In this document: in pieces, positions 16,804 to 26,070 of the stretch
Numbering within the stretch: the stretch's first letter is position 1
How the letters are laid out: every line of letters starts with the position of its first letter
NCBI RefSeq assembly: GCF_002846415.1
Contig: NZ_PJMX01000001.1
Coordinates: forward strand, 3,844,001-3,908,000
Direction of reading: 5' to 3'
From: Streptomyces sp. TLI_146
Lineage (GTDB): Bacteria; Actinomycetota; Actinomycetes; Streptomycetales; Streptomycetaceae
Length of the DNA: 64,000 nucleotides
The notes under the pieces: model-generated
The model's database searches: none
The model's input: only the letters and a program-made list of their open reading frames with translations
Told to the model about the DNA's origin: nothing
Position numbers and translations under genes: made by a program

Positions 16804-18435
16804 ATGACGGAACTCTTCGCGCAGTTGCTCCGCCAGGACTTCGCCGAGCTGGAGGCCGCCGCCCGCTCCTGGGCATCACTGGCCAAGAAGCTCGGTGACA
16901 CACAGGCGGGCTGCGGCAAGTACGTGTCGGGACCGCTGCACAGGGACAAGTGGGCGGGCGTCGGCGCCGACTACGGGTTCGCCGCCCTGGAGGCCACCGA
17001 GAGCAAGCTCGGTACGGGCCGGGTCAACGCCCAGCTCATCCACGCCGTACTGGACACGCTCCACACCCGTATGCAGGAATCCCAGCGCAAGTTGCGCAAC
17101 GCGGTCGCCGACGCCGAGAAGGCCGGGCACACCGTCCGGGCCGACGGGTGGGTGGAGCCGGTCGAGGCCGTGGACCCGAAGTACCACAACGACCCGGACT
17201 ACCAAGGGGTACAGCAGCGGGCGAACGCCGGCCTGGGCGGCTACCGGGCCCGTATCGAAGCGGCGGTCACCGAGGCCTCGACCGTCTGCACGCAGGCGGC
17301 CGAACTCCTCCACCAGATAGATCCGTTCGACCTGGACAAGCGGTACGGCGCGGATCACGCGCGCGAGGACGCGGTGCGGGTCGGGGAGTTCCGCGGGCTC
17401 GGCAGGAAGAGCATCCCCGACGGCAAGGACCCTCAGCAGACTGCGGACTGGTGGGCTGGCCTGCATATCGAGGACCGGGAAATGTACCTTGCCGCGTACC
17501 CCGAGCAGCTCGGCACCATGGACGGCCTGCCCGCTGGCGCCCGGAACACGGCAAACCGCACCAATTTGGACATGCAGCTCAACGACTACGCACTGCGGGA
17601 GGGCAGCCTCGGCTACCACGACCGGTACTTGTACGGCTCGCTGAGCAAGCTCAAGGACAAGCTGGACCAAGCGGATGCGGCACCCCCGGACAGACAGCTC
17701 TATTTGCTCAAGTACGGCCTCTCGAAGGACGGAACAGCGGTCGTCTCGGTCGGCAACCCGGACACGGCGAAGCACACAGCCGTCTTCGTACCTGGAACGA
17801 GCCACCAACTGGACAGCGTGGGAGGCGATATCGACCGGGCCGGCGATTTGCAGAGCGCGGCCGGGCGGTGGAACGGCACCAGCGGCACCAAAGACGTCGC
17901 AGTGGTGTCCTGGCTCGACTACAACGCCCCGGAACTCAACACGGACAGCGTGGGTTCCGCCGATCTGAGCCTGGGCATCGCCAGTGACCACCGGGCCAAG
18001 GAGGGAGCCGAGAGGCTGCGGGACTTCACCCACGGCCTGCGCGCCGCGCACCAAGGCGATCAGCCCACCCATCTCACCGTGCTGGGCCACAGCTACGGTT
18101 CCACCACCGTGGGGGCCGCCGACGTCGGAGGGGACGGCCTGGGCGCCGACGACGCGGTGGTACTCGGAAGTCCTGGCCTGACCGTCAAACGCGCCGACCA
18201 GTTGCACATGGATCCCCGGCACCTGTGGGTGGGCGCCGCGAGCGACGACCTCGTCTCCAACGTGCTGTCGGGTGCGTCTCTTGGCGCCGACCCCAAGGAC
18301 CCGGGATTCGGGGCACAGCGGATGTACGTCGACACCAGCGGGCACAGCGGGTACTGGGACGGCGGAAGCCAGAGCCTGGAGAATCAGGGCCGCATCATCG
18401 CGGGCAAAGAGCCAGAGAACGGAGGCACGGACTGA
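16804..18435 (+). CDS. DUF1023 alpha/beta hydrolase with helical type VII-style N-terminus; candidate effector
   Basis: A 543-residue protein. Residues 1-190 form a long helical module (RQDFAELEAAARSWASLAKKLGD, with DKWAGVGADYG in the WXG position). The C-terminal half is a DUF1023 alpha/beta hydrolase: nucleophile Ser430 in GHSYGS, probable acid in GAASDDLVSN, and probable catalytic His in GHSGYWD. Proteins of this design could be esterases or phospholipases delivered by type VII secretion. ATG 16804 is 7 bases past the WXG100 stop. The stop overlaps the start of the lipoprotein gene by one base (TGATG), the tight coupling expected for an effector and its immunity protein. Alternatively it may simply be a secreted lipase. 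Confidence 0.82.
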   Translation: MTELFAQLLRQDFAELEAAARSWASLAKKLGDTQAGCGKYVSGPLHRDKWAGVGADYGFAALEATESKLGTGRVNAQLIHAVLDTLHTRMQESQRKLRNAVADAEKAGHTVRADGWVEPVEAVDPKYHNDPDYQGVQQRANAGLGGYRARIEAAVTEASTVCTQAAELLHQIDPFDLDKRYGADHAREDAVRVGEFRGLGRKSIPDGKDPQQTADWWAGLHIEDREMYLAAYPEQLGTMDGLPAGARNTANRTNLDMQLNDYALREGSLGYHDRYLYGSLSKLKDKLDQADAAPPDRQLYLLKYGLSKDGTAVVSVGNPDTAKHTAVFVPGTSHQLDSVGGDIDRAGDLQSAAGRWNGTSGTKDVAVVSWLDYNAPELNTDSVGSADLSLGIASDHRAKEGAERLRDFTHGLRAAHQGDQPTHLTVLGHSYGSTTVGAADVGGDGLGADDAVVLGSPGLTVKRADQLHMDPRHLWVGAASDDLVSNVLSGASLGADPKDPGFGAQRMYVDTSGHSGYWDGGSQSLENQGRIIAGKEPENGGTD

Positions 18436-18968
18436 TGCTCCGGACCACACCCCTACTGCGCCGGAGCGCTGCCGCGCTGGCACTGGTACTGCTACTGGGA
18501 GGCTGCATGTCCGACAAGAAGGAAGCCAACGCTCCGCTGCCCCGTATGAGCAGGGAGAAGGCGGAGCAGTGGGCCAAGCACTGGACCGACTCCATGGCCC
18601 GTACGGCCAAGGCCACGCTGGATCCCAAGACCGCCAAGCCGACTGCGGATTACAGCAACTGCACCGGCAGGAACGGCGAGTCCGCCACCGACGGCCGCTT
18701 CAAACTGCACTACTCGGTACGGGCCACACTGCCCCGCGCTCAGCACGCGCAAGCCGTACGGGCGATCCGCGACACCTTGAAGGACCAGGGCTTCAAGATC
18801 CAGGGCTACCGGTCCGACCCCAGCAAGGATCCAGCCAATCTGGTCGACGCCACCCACCCCGAGGAGCACCACTTCGTATCGGCGGGGGACGTGGCCGAGA
18901 ACCTGCTGGTACTCATCGTCGCGACCCCCTGCCTCCTGCCCCCCGGCGTCGACCAGCAGCAGCTATGA
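18435..18968 (+). CDS. Lipoprotein coupled to the hydrolase; candidate immunity protein
   Basis: A 177-residue lipoprotein: basic N-terminus, hydrophobic core, lipobox LGGC near residue 23, then a charged mature domain (about 60-150 with YSNCTGRNG and a VRAIRDTLKDQGFKIQGYRSD segment) that I cannot assign. The C-terminal ENLLVLIVATPCLLPPG stretch is hydrophobic. Its ATG overlaps the stop of the hydrolase gene (TGATG), so the two are co-translated. A lipoprotein facing the same compartment as a secreted lipase is a known immunity arrangement in firmicute type VII systems (for example the lipase/lipoprotein pair TslA/TilA); applying it here is inference. Confidence 0.75.
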   Translation: MLRTTPLLRRSAAALALVLLLGGCMSDKKEANAPLPRMSREKAEQWAKHWTDSMARTAKATLDPKTAKPTADYSNCTGRNGESATDGRFKLHYSVRATLPRAQHAQAVRAIRDTLKDQGFKIQGYRSDPSKDPANLVDATHPEEHHFVSAGDVAENLLVLIVATPCLLPPGVDQQQL

Positions 18969-18972
18969 CGGA

Positions 18973-19006
18973 TGGCCGGGCAGGACGCGTTCGTCCCGCC
19001 CGGCCA
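18973..19006. terminator. Bidirectional terminator between the type VII and xanthine dehydrogenase genes
   Basis: A 15-bp stem with one mismatch (TGGCCGGGC-GGACG against CGTCC-GCCCGGCCA) fills the 59-base gap between two convergent genes and can serve both. Confidence 0.65.
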
Positions 19007-19027
19007 CCCCTCCGGCCGAGGATCGGC

Positions 19028-21352
19028 CTACGCGTTCACCACCGCCGCCTGCGGCCGAATAGGCAACCGGTTCACCGGGCGCCCCGTGGCCGCCCGTACC
19101 GCCGACGCGACCGCCGCCGGGGACGTCACCACCGGGACCGCGCTCGCCGCCTTCGCGCCGAAGGGGGCGACCACGTCGCGCTCCTCGACCAGTTTGACGA
19201 TGCGGATGTCGGGGGCGTCCAGGGCCGTGGGGAGGGCGTAGCCCGTCAGGTCGGGGTGGCGGATCAGGCCGCGGGCCGTGCGGAGGTTCTCCGTCAGGGC
19301 CGCGCCGACGCCCTGCGTCACGCCCGCCTCGATGCGGGCCGCCAGCTGGCCGGGGTTGAGGACCCGGCCCACGTCCTGGGCGACCGCGAGCTCCACCACC
19401 CGTACCGAGCCCAGCTCGATGTCCACGTCCACCACCGCGCGGATCGCGCAGAAGGCCAGGCCCACGAACGCGTCGCCCTGGCCCGTCTCGTCCAGGGGCT
19501 CGGTGGGGTGCGGGCGGCACTGGGCCGTGGCCCAGAGCTCCTTGCCGTCCATCGCCTCGGTCACCGTCGTGGAGAGGACCCCGTCGTACGACGTGATCTT
19601 GCCGTCGGCGATCTGCAGCAGCTCCGTGGACATGCCGAACTTGTGCGCCAGGGGCTGGAGCAGTTGCGTGCGGACCATCTTCGCCGCTCGTTCGACCGCT
19701 CCGCCCGACACCCAGGTGTGGCGGCCGTGCGACGCGGGACCGGCCGGAGGCTGGTCCGTGTCGACCGGGGCCACGTGGACCTCCTCGATGCCCAGCGTCT
19801 CCTGGACGATCTGGCGGGCCAGCGTCGTGAAGCCCTGGCCCGTGTCGACCGCCGCGCAGATCACCGTGGCCACGCCGTCCTGCACCTTGACCGTGGCCGT
19901 CGACACCTCGTCCGTGCCCTCGGCGCCCAGCATGTGCACCATGCCCAGCGCGTAGCCCACGCCCCGGCGCACCGCGCCCGGCTCGCCCGCGCCCTCGGGG
20001 CCGCCCGGCAGCAGCCAGTCGTCCTCGGGGTCGTCCTTGGGGAGGGTGGGGAGCGGGAAGTCCCGTACGGCGGTGAGGAGTTCGGCCACGGGGGCCGGGC
20101 ACGTCACCGTCTGGCCGGTGGGCAGCAGGTCGCCCGTCGCCAGGACGTTGCGCAGCCGCAGCTCCGCCGGGTCCAGGCCCAGTTTGGCCGCCAGTTTGTC
20201 CATCTGGCCCTCGTAGGCCGCGCACACCTGCATCGCGCCCTCGCCCCGGACATGGCCGGAGGGCGGGTTGTTCGTACGGACCGCCCAGCCCTCGACGAAG
20301 GCGTGCGGGACCACGTACGGGCCGCAGGCGAACGCCACCGCTGCCGCCAGGGATTCGGACGACGCCTCCGCGTACGCGCCCGCGTCCAGCAGGATCTGTG
20401 CCTCCACCTTCACCAGACGGCCCTCCGCGTCCGCGTGGTGGCGGTAGCGCAGCAGCGTCGGATGGCGGTGGGCGTGGCCCAGGAACGACTCCTCGCGGGT
20501 CGCCGTCAGCTTCACCGGGCAGCCGGTGCGCAACGCCAGCAGGCCCAGCGGGAGCTGGAAGCCGGAGTCCTCGCGGTCGCCGGTGGCGCCGGGGACGCCG
20601 GTGACGACCACCTTCACGCGCTCCGGGTCCAGGCCGAAGCACGCCGCCGCGAGGTCGCGGTCGGCGTGCGGGTCGGTGGACGCGGTGTAGATCTCCACGC
20701 CGCCGTCGGGGCGCGGCACCGCGAGCCCCGCCTCGGCGCCGATCGGGGCCGGGTCCTGGCGGCCGATCCGGTACAGGCCCTCCACCACGACCTCGCCGGT
20801 CACATCCGGGTCGCCGTACTGGAGCGGGATGTGGCGGATCAAGTTGCCGTCGGGGTGCAGGGGTTCGGCCGCGAACGCCTTCTCCGGGTCGGTGACCGGC
20901 TCCAGGAGCTCGTACTCGACCGCGATCGCCGCCGCCGCGAGCCGGGCCGTGTCGGGGTGGTCGGCGGCCACCGCCGCGATCGGCTCGCCGTGGTGGCGGA
21001 CGACGTCGGCGGCGAAGACCGGGCGGTCCGCGACCCCCCGGCCGTGCGCGGCGTCGCCGGGCACGTCGGCGTGGGTCACCACGGCCCGTACGCCCGGCAT
21101 CTCGGCCGCCGCCGAGGTGTCGATCGAGAGGATGCGGGCCGACGCGTGCGGCGAGCGCAGCACGGCCGCCCACAGCAGGCCCTCGGCCCACAGGTCGGAG
21201 GCGTACGGGAAGGTGCCCTCGGTCTTGGCGCGCGCGTCGGCGGGGCGGAGCGAGGCGCCGAGCCCGTGGCCGGGCGCGGGCGGCTGCTCCGGGCCGGTGG
21301 TGCCCGTCCCGTCGACCGCCGCGGTCGTCGCGGTGGCTGCGTCGTTGCTCAC
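19028..21352 (-). CDS. Xanthine dehydrogenase-family molybdopterin-binding subunit
   Basis: A 774-residue large subunit that would carry the molybdenum-pterin cofactor and oxidise a hydroxylatable substrate such as a purine, aldehyde or carboxylate ring. It begins with the a/b-hammerhead region (LRPADARAKTEGTFPYASDLWAEGLLWAAVLRSPHA) and has family segments such as GHVRGEGAMQ, DTGQGFTTLARQI, TWVSGGAVERAA and TGQGDAFVGLAF. A full active-site Glu near the C-terminus is not obvious to me. The GTG start at 21352 overlaps the stop of the iron-sulfur gene by 4 bases (GTGA). With the two upstream genes it makes a complete three-subunit enzyme; order FAD, FeS, Mo. Confidence 0.88.
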   Translation of the reverse strand: MSNDAATATTAAVDGTGTTGPEQPPAPGHGLGASLRPADARAKTEGTFPYASDLWAEGLLWAAVLRSPHASARILSIDTSAAAEMPGVRAVVTHADVPGDAAHGRGVADRPVFAADVVRHHGEPIAAVAADHPDTARLAAAAIAVEYELLEPVTDPEKAFAAEPLHPDGNLIRHIPLQYGDPDVTGEVVVEGLYRIGRQDPAPIGAEAGLAVPRPDGGVEIYTASTDPHADRDLAAACFGLDPERVKVVVTGVPGATGDREDSGFQLPLGLLALRTGCPVKLTATREESFLGHAHRHPTLLRYRHHADAEGRLVKVEAQILLDAGAYAEASSESLAAAVAFACGPYVVPHAFVEGWAVRTNNPPSGHVRGEGAMQVCAAYEGQMDKLAAKLGLDPAELRLRNVLATGDLLPTGQTVTCPAPVAELLTAVRDFPLPTLPKDDPEDDWLLPGGPEGAGEPGAVRRGVGYALGMVHMLGAEGTDEVSTATVKVQDGVATVICAAVDTGQGFTTLARQIVQETLGIEEVHVAPVDTDQPPAGPASHGRHTWVSGGAVERAAKMVRTQLLQPLAHKFGMSTELLQIADGKITSYDGVLSTTVTEAMDGKELWATAQCRPHPTEPLDETGQGDAFVGLAFCAIRAVVDVDIELGSVRVVELAVAQDVGRVLNPGQLAARIEAGVTQGVGAALTENLRTARGLIRHPDLTGYALPTALDAPDIRIVKLVEERDVVAPFGAKAASAVPVVTSPAAVASAVRAATGRPVNRLPIRPQAAVVNA

Positions 21353-23223
21353 GCCATGCCTCCGTCGTGCGTGTGCGGGGGCTGGACGCCGCCCGCGCCG
21401 GGCCCTGCCTGATGCGGAATGCGGGCCGCTTCCCCGGCGCTCCGGTCCGCCGGGTGCCCGGACGGCTCGTTCGCGGCGGCCGTCTGCGCCTCGCGCCCGG
21501 CCACCACCTCGCGTACGGCGTCGAGCACGCCCCGGTAGCCGGAGCAGCGGCAGAGGTTGCCGCAGAGCGCCTGCCGGGTCTCCAGCTCGGTGGGCGCGTG
21601 GTTGCCTTCGAGCAGGTCGTGGACGGTCATGGCCATGCCCGGGATGCAGAAACCGCACTGCACGGCCCCGCACTCGGCCAGCGCGCGCTGTACGTCGGAG
21701 GGCTCGCCGTCGACCGCGAGGCCCTCGACCGTACGCACCTCGGAGCCCGCGGTGGTGGCCGCGGGCACCAGGCAGGAGGCGACAAGACGGCCGTCGACCT
21801 GCACGCTGCACGCGCCGCACTCGCCCTGCGAGCAGCCGTCCTTGGCCCCGGCGAGACCGAGCCGCTCGCGCAGCACGTAGAGCAGCGACTCGCCGACCCA
21901 CGCCTCGGTGACGGGCCGGTCGGTGCCGTTGACCCGCAGGACGTAGGAGGCACGGGGGTGCTCCAGGTCGGCGGCGGGCGGCAGAACCGGCTCCGGCTCG
22001 GGGGCGGGGAGCGGGGTGGGGACGAGCTCGGACTCGGGCTCCGGAGCGGGCTCGGGGTCCGGTGCCGCTTCCTGTACGGGTACGGGTACGGGTTCCGGGG
22101 CGGGCTCGGGCTCCGGGAGCGGCTGGGCCTGCTCCGGGTGGACGGGCTCGGGCTCGGGGAGCGGCTGGGCCTGCTCCGGGTGGACGGGCTCGGGCTCGGG
22201 GAACGGCTGGGCCTGCTCCGCGTGGACGGGCTCCGGCTCCGGCTCGGGCAGCGGCTCGGCGGCGGGCGCCTGAGCGGCGGCCTCGTCCGCGCCCGGCAGC
22301 TCCTCGGCGGCCGCGTCCGCGTCCGTCGGGTCCGCCTCGGCCCGCACGTCGGTCCGTACGTCCTCGCGCGGCTCCTCCGGCGCTTCCTCCCGTACCTCGG
22401 TCGCCAGCGCGGCCGACCAGGGCGCGGGGGCGCCGCCGGGCAGGGTCGCGCCGGGGCCGGGCGGGTTCCAGGAAAGGACCGGCTCCGGGCGTACGGGCTC
22501 GGGGGCCGGGAAGTCCACGGGCGCCGGGGTGTCGAACCGGTCGGGCGCGGAGAGGCCCGGGGACGCCTGGTGGTGGGCTTCCGCGGTCGCCTGGTGCACC
22601 TGGTGCGCCTGCGCGGCGAAGTCCTCCACGCGCGCGTCGGCGACCTCCGGCTCCACAGCGGGCTCGGGGTGCGGCTGCTCCGTCGCCCAGGGCGCGGCCG
22701 CGCCGCCGGGCAGGGTCGCCGGAGGCGTCGTACCCCACTGCTCGATGAGCGAGGACGTACTGAATTCGCCCGATTCATCCGGAAGTTCACCGTTGGCGAC
22801 CGGAATCGTCCACTGGCCGGTCAGCGCGGAGTCGTCCGAAAAGTTCCACTGGCCGGTGGCGTGGCGGTCCTGCAGCGGGTCGCCCAGCGGGTCCGGCTCG
22901 GCCTGCGGGGGCGCGGGCACGGCGGACGCGTCGGGCCACTGCACCGACCGCACCTGGCTCTCGCCCCGGTCCGGCTCGGGCAGCGGCGTCGGGATCGCCC
23001 AGGTGCCGGTGGCGGCCGGGTCGGTGGTGGCGGCGGGCGTCAACGGCACGATCATCGGCGGCACATAGCCGTGGCCCGGCGCGGCCAGCGGGTCGCCGCC
23101 GAGCAGCGCGTCCAGGTCCGCGGGCAGCTGGACGAAGGCGGTCGCGCCGTCGTCGTACTCGCCGCCCTGCGGGACCGGCTGCCAGCCGCCCGTCCCGCGC
23201 GCGTGGTTGTCGTTCTCGCTCAC
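21349..23223 (-). CDS. [2Fe-2S] subunit of xanthine dehydrogenase-type enzyme with long disordered N-terminal extension
   Basis: A 624-residue protein. The normal small subunit is only residues ~422-600: first cluster Cys464, Cys469, Cys472, Cys484 (GCSQGECGAC), second cluster Cys523, Cys526, Cys558, Cys560 (CGFC and CRC). In front is an extension of about 420 residues, rich in Pro, Glu, Ala and Trp motifs. It has three TG-W units (TGTWAI, TGQWNF, TGQWTI), two ATLPGGA-APW units, and a tandem PEPEPVHPEQAQPL repeat (about 327-370). Typical subunits are 150-180 residues. GTG 23223 overlaps the FAD gene stop by 4 bases, which supports this start and argues that the extension really is translated. 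Confidence 0.85.
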   Translation of the reverse strand: MSENDNHARGTGGWQPVPQGGEYDDGATAFVQLPADLDALLGGDPLAAPGHGYVPPMIVPLTPAATTDPAATGTWAIPTPLPEPDRGESQVRSVQWPDASAVPAPPQAEPDPLGDPLQDRHATGQWNFSDDSALTGQWTIPVANGELPDESGEFSTSSLIEQWGTTPPATLPGGAAAPWATEQPHPEPAVEPEVADARVEDFAAQAHQVHQATAEAHHQASPGLSAPDRFDTPAPVDFPAPEPVRPEPVLSWNPPGPGATLPGGAPAPWSAALATEVREEAPEEPREDVRTDVRAEADPTDADAAAEELPGADEAAAQAPAAEPLPEPEPEPVHAEQAQPFPEPEPVHPEQAQPLPEPEPVHPEQAQPLPEPEPAPEPVPVPVQEAAPDPEPAPEPESELVPTPLPAPEPEPVLPPAADLEHPRASYVLRVNGTDRPVTEAWVGESLLYVLRERLGLAGAKDGCSQGECGACSVQVDGRLVASCLVPAATTAGSEVRTVEGLAVDGEPSDVQRALAECGAVQCGFCIPGMAMTVHDLLEGNHAPTELETRQALCGNLCRCSGYRGVLDAVREVVAGREAQTAAANEPSGHPADRSAGEAARIPHQAGPGAGGVQPPHTHDGGMA

Positions 23224-24119
23224 GACAGCGCCCTCCCCAGTGCTCGTCGGGCCAGCGCGGCGACCGTGCGCCGCAGGTGCAGTACGGCGGGCGACAGCGC
23301 GGGGGGCTCCGTGCCGTCGGCCGCGGGTACCGGGTCCGGGATGCAGGCGGCGGCCACGTACTCGCCGAAGGCGTCGAGCGCCTCCGGGGCCAGCGCCGCC
23401 CGCTCGCCGTCCCAGTCGATCAGAGAGGCGATCCAGCGCTCGGCCTCCAGCGGCCGCAGCGGCATCGGCGCGATCGCGCCCACCGCGCAGCGCACCCCGC
23501 GCCGGGCCGGGTCCAGGACGACGGCGACCGAGGCGGTGGCGCGGCCGGGGCCGGTGCGGCCGGTCGCCTTGAGGAAGACCTGGGGGGCGTGCAGCAGGGG
23601 CACGCGGACATGGCCGATGAGTTCGGCGGGGGCCAGCAGCTCGCGCCCGGCCAGCAGGTGCGAGACCGGGATCTCCCGGCGGGCGCCCTCGGGACCGGCG
23701 ATGACCAGGGTGGCTTCGAGCGCGGCGAGCACGGGCAGCGCGTCGCCGGTGGGCGCGGCCGAGGCGATGTTGCCGCCGAGGGTGCCCGCGTTGCGGATCT
23801 GCGGGGGGCCGGCGGCGCGCGCGGCCGCCGCGAGCGCCGGGATGAGCGCCGCGAAGTCCGGGCGCCCCATCCGCGCGTGCGTGAGCCCCGCGCCGAGGAG
23901 TGCGTGGCCGTCCTGGTACTGCCAGCCGCGGATCTCGTTGATCCGGCCGAGTCCGACGAGGCCCGCCGGGCGCAGCAGGCCCCGGTTCACCGCCGCCATC
24001 AGATCGGTGCCGCCCGCGACGGGCACGGCGGCGGGCATGGCGGCGAGCGCCGCCACGGCCTCGTCGAGCGAGGCCGGCAGTGTCACCGACTGCGCCGCCT
24101 GCGGTGCGTGCGTGGTCAA
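23220..24119 (-). CDS. FAD-binding subunit of xanthine dehydrogenase-type enzyme
   Basis: About 299 residues. The PCMH-type FAD domain is shown by VPVAGGTDLMAAVN near the N-terminus and the RNAGTLGGNIASAAPTGDALPVLAAL segment. The C-terminal CO-dehydrogenase flavoprotein domain follows, with PLEAERWIASLIDW at the equivalent place. It passes electrons from the [2Fe-2S] subunit to NAD+ or another acceptor. TTG 24119 is preceded by GGAAGGGG at an acceptable distance; an ATG 28 codons in would cut the first strand of the fold. First gene of the operon; the 281-base gap upstream would hold its promoter. Confidence 0.85.
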   Translation of the reverse strand: MTTHAPQAAQSVTLPASLDEAVAALAAMPAAVPVAGGTDLMAAVNRGLLRPAGLVGLGRINEIRGWQYQDGHALLGAGLTHARMGRPDFAALIPALAAAARAAGPPQIRNAGTLGGNIASAAPTGDALPVLAALEATLVIAGPEGARREIPVSHLLAGRELLAPAELIGHVRVPLLHAPQVFLKATGRTGPGRATASVAVVLDPARRGVRCAVGAIAPMPLRPLEAERWIASLIDWDGERAALAPEALDAFGEYVAAACIPDPVPAADGTEPPALSPAVLHLRRTVAALARRALGRALS

Positions 24120-24400
24120 CCCAGCTGCCCCTTCCCGGTGTCCCGGCCGTCCCGACTGTCCCGCCAGTGTGTGGCTGTGCGTGGCCGTACCGTACGTGCT
24201 CACAGGCCGGACGTGGCAACTCTGGCACATCTTCCGAGCCGCCCGACGCGAGGGTCCGCGAAGGACAGATCCGTCCCCGACCAGGGGAATGGTCCGGATT
24301 CACGGCTGTTGTACGACTTATCCGCGCGGGGGCAGGGCGGGACGGCCACCGATCACCGTTCCAGGATCCCGGCCGCCGGGACCCCGTCTTGCGCCCCGGC

Positions 24401-26038
24401 TCACACGTTTGGGGGCGACCCGTCGATCGGGCGTCCGAGCACTCCGGGGCGCTGCTGCCAGGGCAACGGGCCGCCGGGAGGCCGGTAGGCGACGCCGAGG
24501 GCGTCAAGTCGGGGGTAGTGCGAGCGCATTCGCCGCTCGAAATCGGCGAAGTCGCGCGCGGCGGGGGCGGGCAGCGCCGACCACGCCACCTCCGCGAACG
24601 CCGCGAGCCGGGGGAACACCTGGTAGTCCACGCGCGCCTGGTCCTGCATCACCTCGGTCCAGACATTGGCCTGAGTACCCAGCACATGCCGCGCCTCGGC
24701 CTCGGTCAGCTGGGGCGGCACGGGCTCGAAGCGGTACACGTCCTCCAGCGTCCGTACGTATCCGATGGGCATCGGCTCGTCGGGCCCGGCCGCCTGCCGG
24801 TGGTCCAAGTAGACCTGCTGCTCGGGGCACATGACGACGTCGTGGCCCGCCCGCGCGGCCTCGATGCCGCCCGCGTAGCCGCGCCAGGAGGAGACGGCCG
24901 CGCCGGGCGCGAGCCCGCCCTCCAGGATCTCGTCCCAGCCGATGGCGCGGCGGCCCCGGTCGGCCAGCCAGCGGTCGAAGTGCCGGATGAACCACGACTG
25001 GAGCCCGTCCTCACCGGAAAGGCCCAGTTCCTTGATACGGGCCTGGGCGGCCGGGGACGCCTTCCACTGGTCCTTGGGGCACTCGTCGCCGCCGATGTGG
25101 ACGAACGGGGAGGCCTTGGCGGGGAAGAGTTCGAGGATCTCCTCCAGCACTCCCTCGTAGAAGCGGAGGGTGTTGTCAGTGGGGGCGAGTACGTTCGGAT
25201 TGACGCCCCAGGTGTCCCAGACGGAGAGGCGGGTCGTGTCGATGACGTCGGTGTTGCCCAGTTCCGGGTATGCGGCGATGGCCGCCTGCGAGTGGCCCGG
25301 GATGTCGATTTCCGGAACCACGGAGATATGCCGCTCGGCGGCGTACGCGACGATCTCGCGGATGTCGTCCTGGGTGTAGAAACCGCCGTGCGGCTTCTCG
25401 TCCCACAACTCCGAGGCGCGGTGGCCGTACTTGGTCCGCGCACGCCAGGCGCCGACCTCCGTCAGCCTCGGGAAGCGCTTGATCTCGACGCGCCAGCCCT
25501 GGTCGTCGGTGAGGTGGAAGTGGAAGACGTTGAGCTTGTGCGCGGCGAGCAGGTCGAGGTAGCGGAGCACGCCGTCCTTGGGCATGAAGTGGCGTGAAAC
25601 GTCCAGCATGAGGCCGCGCCAGGGGAAACGGGGCGCGTCCTCGATGACTTGCTGCGTGATGCCGTGCGGGGCGCCGGGGTCGGGGCACGCCTTGCGGAAC
25701 GCGTCGGGGCCGAGGAGTTGACGCAATGTCTGCGCGCCCCAGAAGACGCCTGCGGCGCTGCCGCCCACGATCTCGATGCGCTGGGTGACGCTGAGGCGGT
25801 ACGCCTCGGGGGCGAGGTCCGAGTCGATACGGAGGACGATGGCCTCCTGCGTGCCCGCCTCCCCCGGCGGCAGGGGGCGCCCGAGGGCGACACCGACGGT
25901 GTTCCGCAGCCAGCGGGCCACCGCTTCGGTGCCGGGTCCGGCGACGAGCGCCGTGTCGGGGCCGAGGACGAAGGCGCAGCGCCAGGGGCCGTCGATGGAG
26001 ACCGGGGCGGGTATGAGGTCCGCGGGAGTCATGGCCAT
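24401..26038 (-). CDS. GH20 beta-N-acetylhexosaminidase
   Basis: A protein of about 545 residues. The N-terminal GH20b domain is followed by the GH20 barrel: RGLMLDVSRHFMP, FHFHLTDDQGWRVEIKRFPRLTEVGAWR, VVPEIDIPGHSQAA, and the catalytic Asp-Glu pair (D321-E322 in HIGGDEC, counted from GTG 26047). It removes terminal GlcNAc/GalNAc from chitin or peptidoglycan fragments by substrate-assisted catalysis. No signal peptide is visible, so it probably acts in the cytoplasm on imported chitobiose-type sugars. The start is uncertain between 26047 (GTG), 26038 and 26032 (ATG); none has a clear ribosome binding site. Confidence 0.9.
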   Translation of the reverse strand: MAMTPADLIPAPVSIDGPWRCAFVLGPDTALVAGPGTEAVARWLRNTVGVALGRPLPPGEAGTQEAIVLRIDSDLAPEAYRLSVTQRIEIVGGSAAGVFWGAQTLRQLLGPDAFRKACPDPGAPHGITQQVIEDAPRFPWRGLMLDVSRHFMPKDGVLRYLDLLAAHKLNVFHFHLTDDQGWRVEIKRFPRLTEVGAWRARTKYGHRASELWDEKPHGGFYTQDDIREIVAYAAERHISVVPEIDIPGHSQAAIAAYPELGNTDVIDTTRLSVWDTWGVNPNVLAPTDNTLRFYEGVLEEILELFPAKASPFVHIGGDECPKDQWKASPAAQARIKELGLSGEDGLQSWFIRHFDRWLADRGRRAIGWDEILEGGLAPGAAVSSWRGYAGGIEAARAGHDVVMCPEQQVYLDHRQAAGPDEPMPIGYVRTLEDVYRFEPVPPQLTEAEARHVLGTQANVWTEVMQDQARVDYQVFPRLAAFAEVAWSALPAPAARDFADFERRMRSHYPRLDALGVAYRPPGGPLPWQQRPGVLGRPIDGSPPNV

Positions 26039-26070
26039 GGGGCACACGGTAACCCCGGTCGTACTACGAC

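Noticed and set aside
21367-24834. An 1155-codon plus-strand open frame over the xanthine dehydrogenase genes
   Set aside because: Antisense shadow of three well-matched enzyme subunits linked by 4-base overlaps; low-complexity product.
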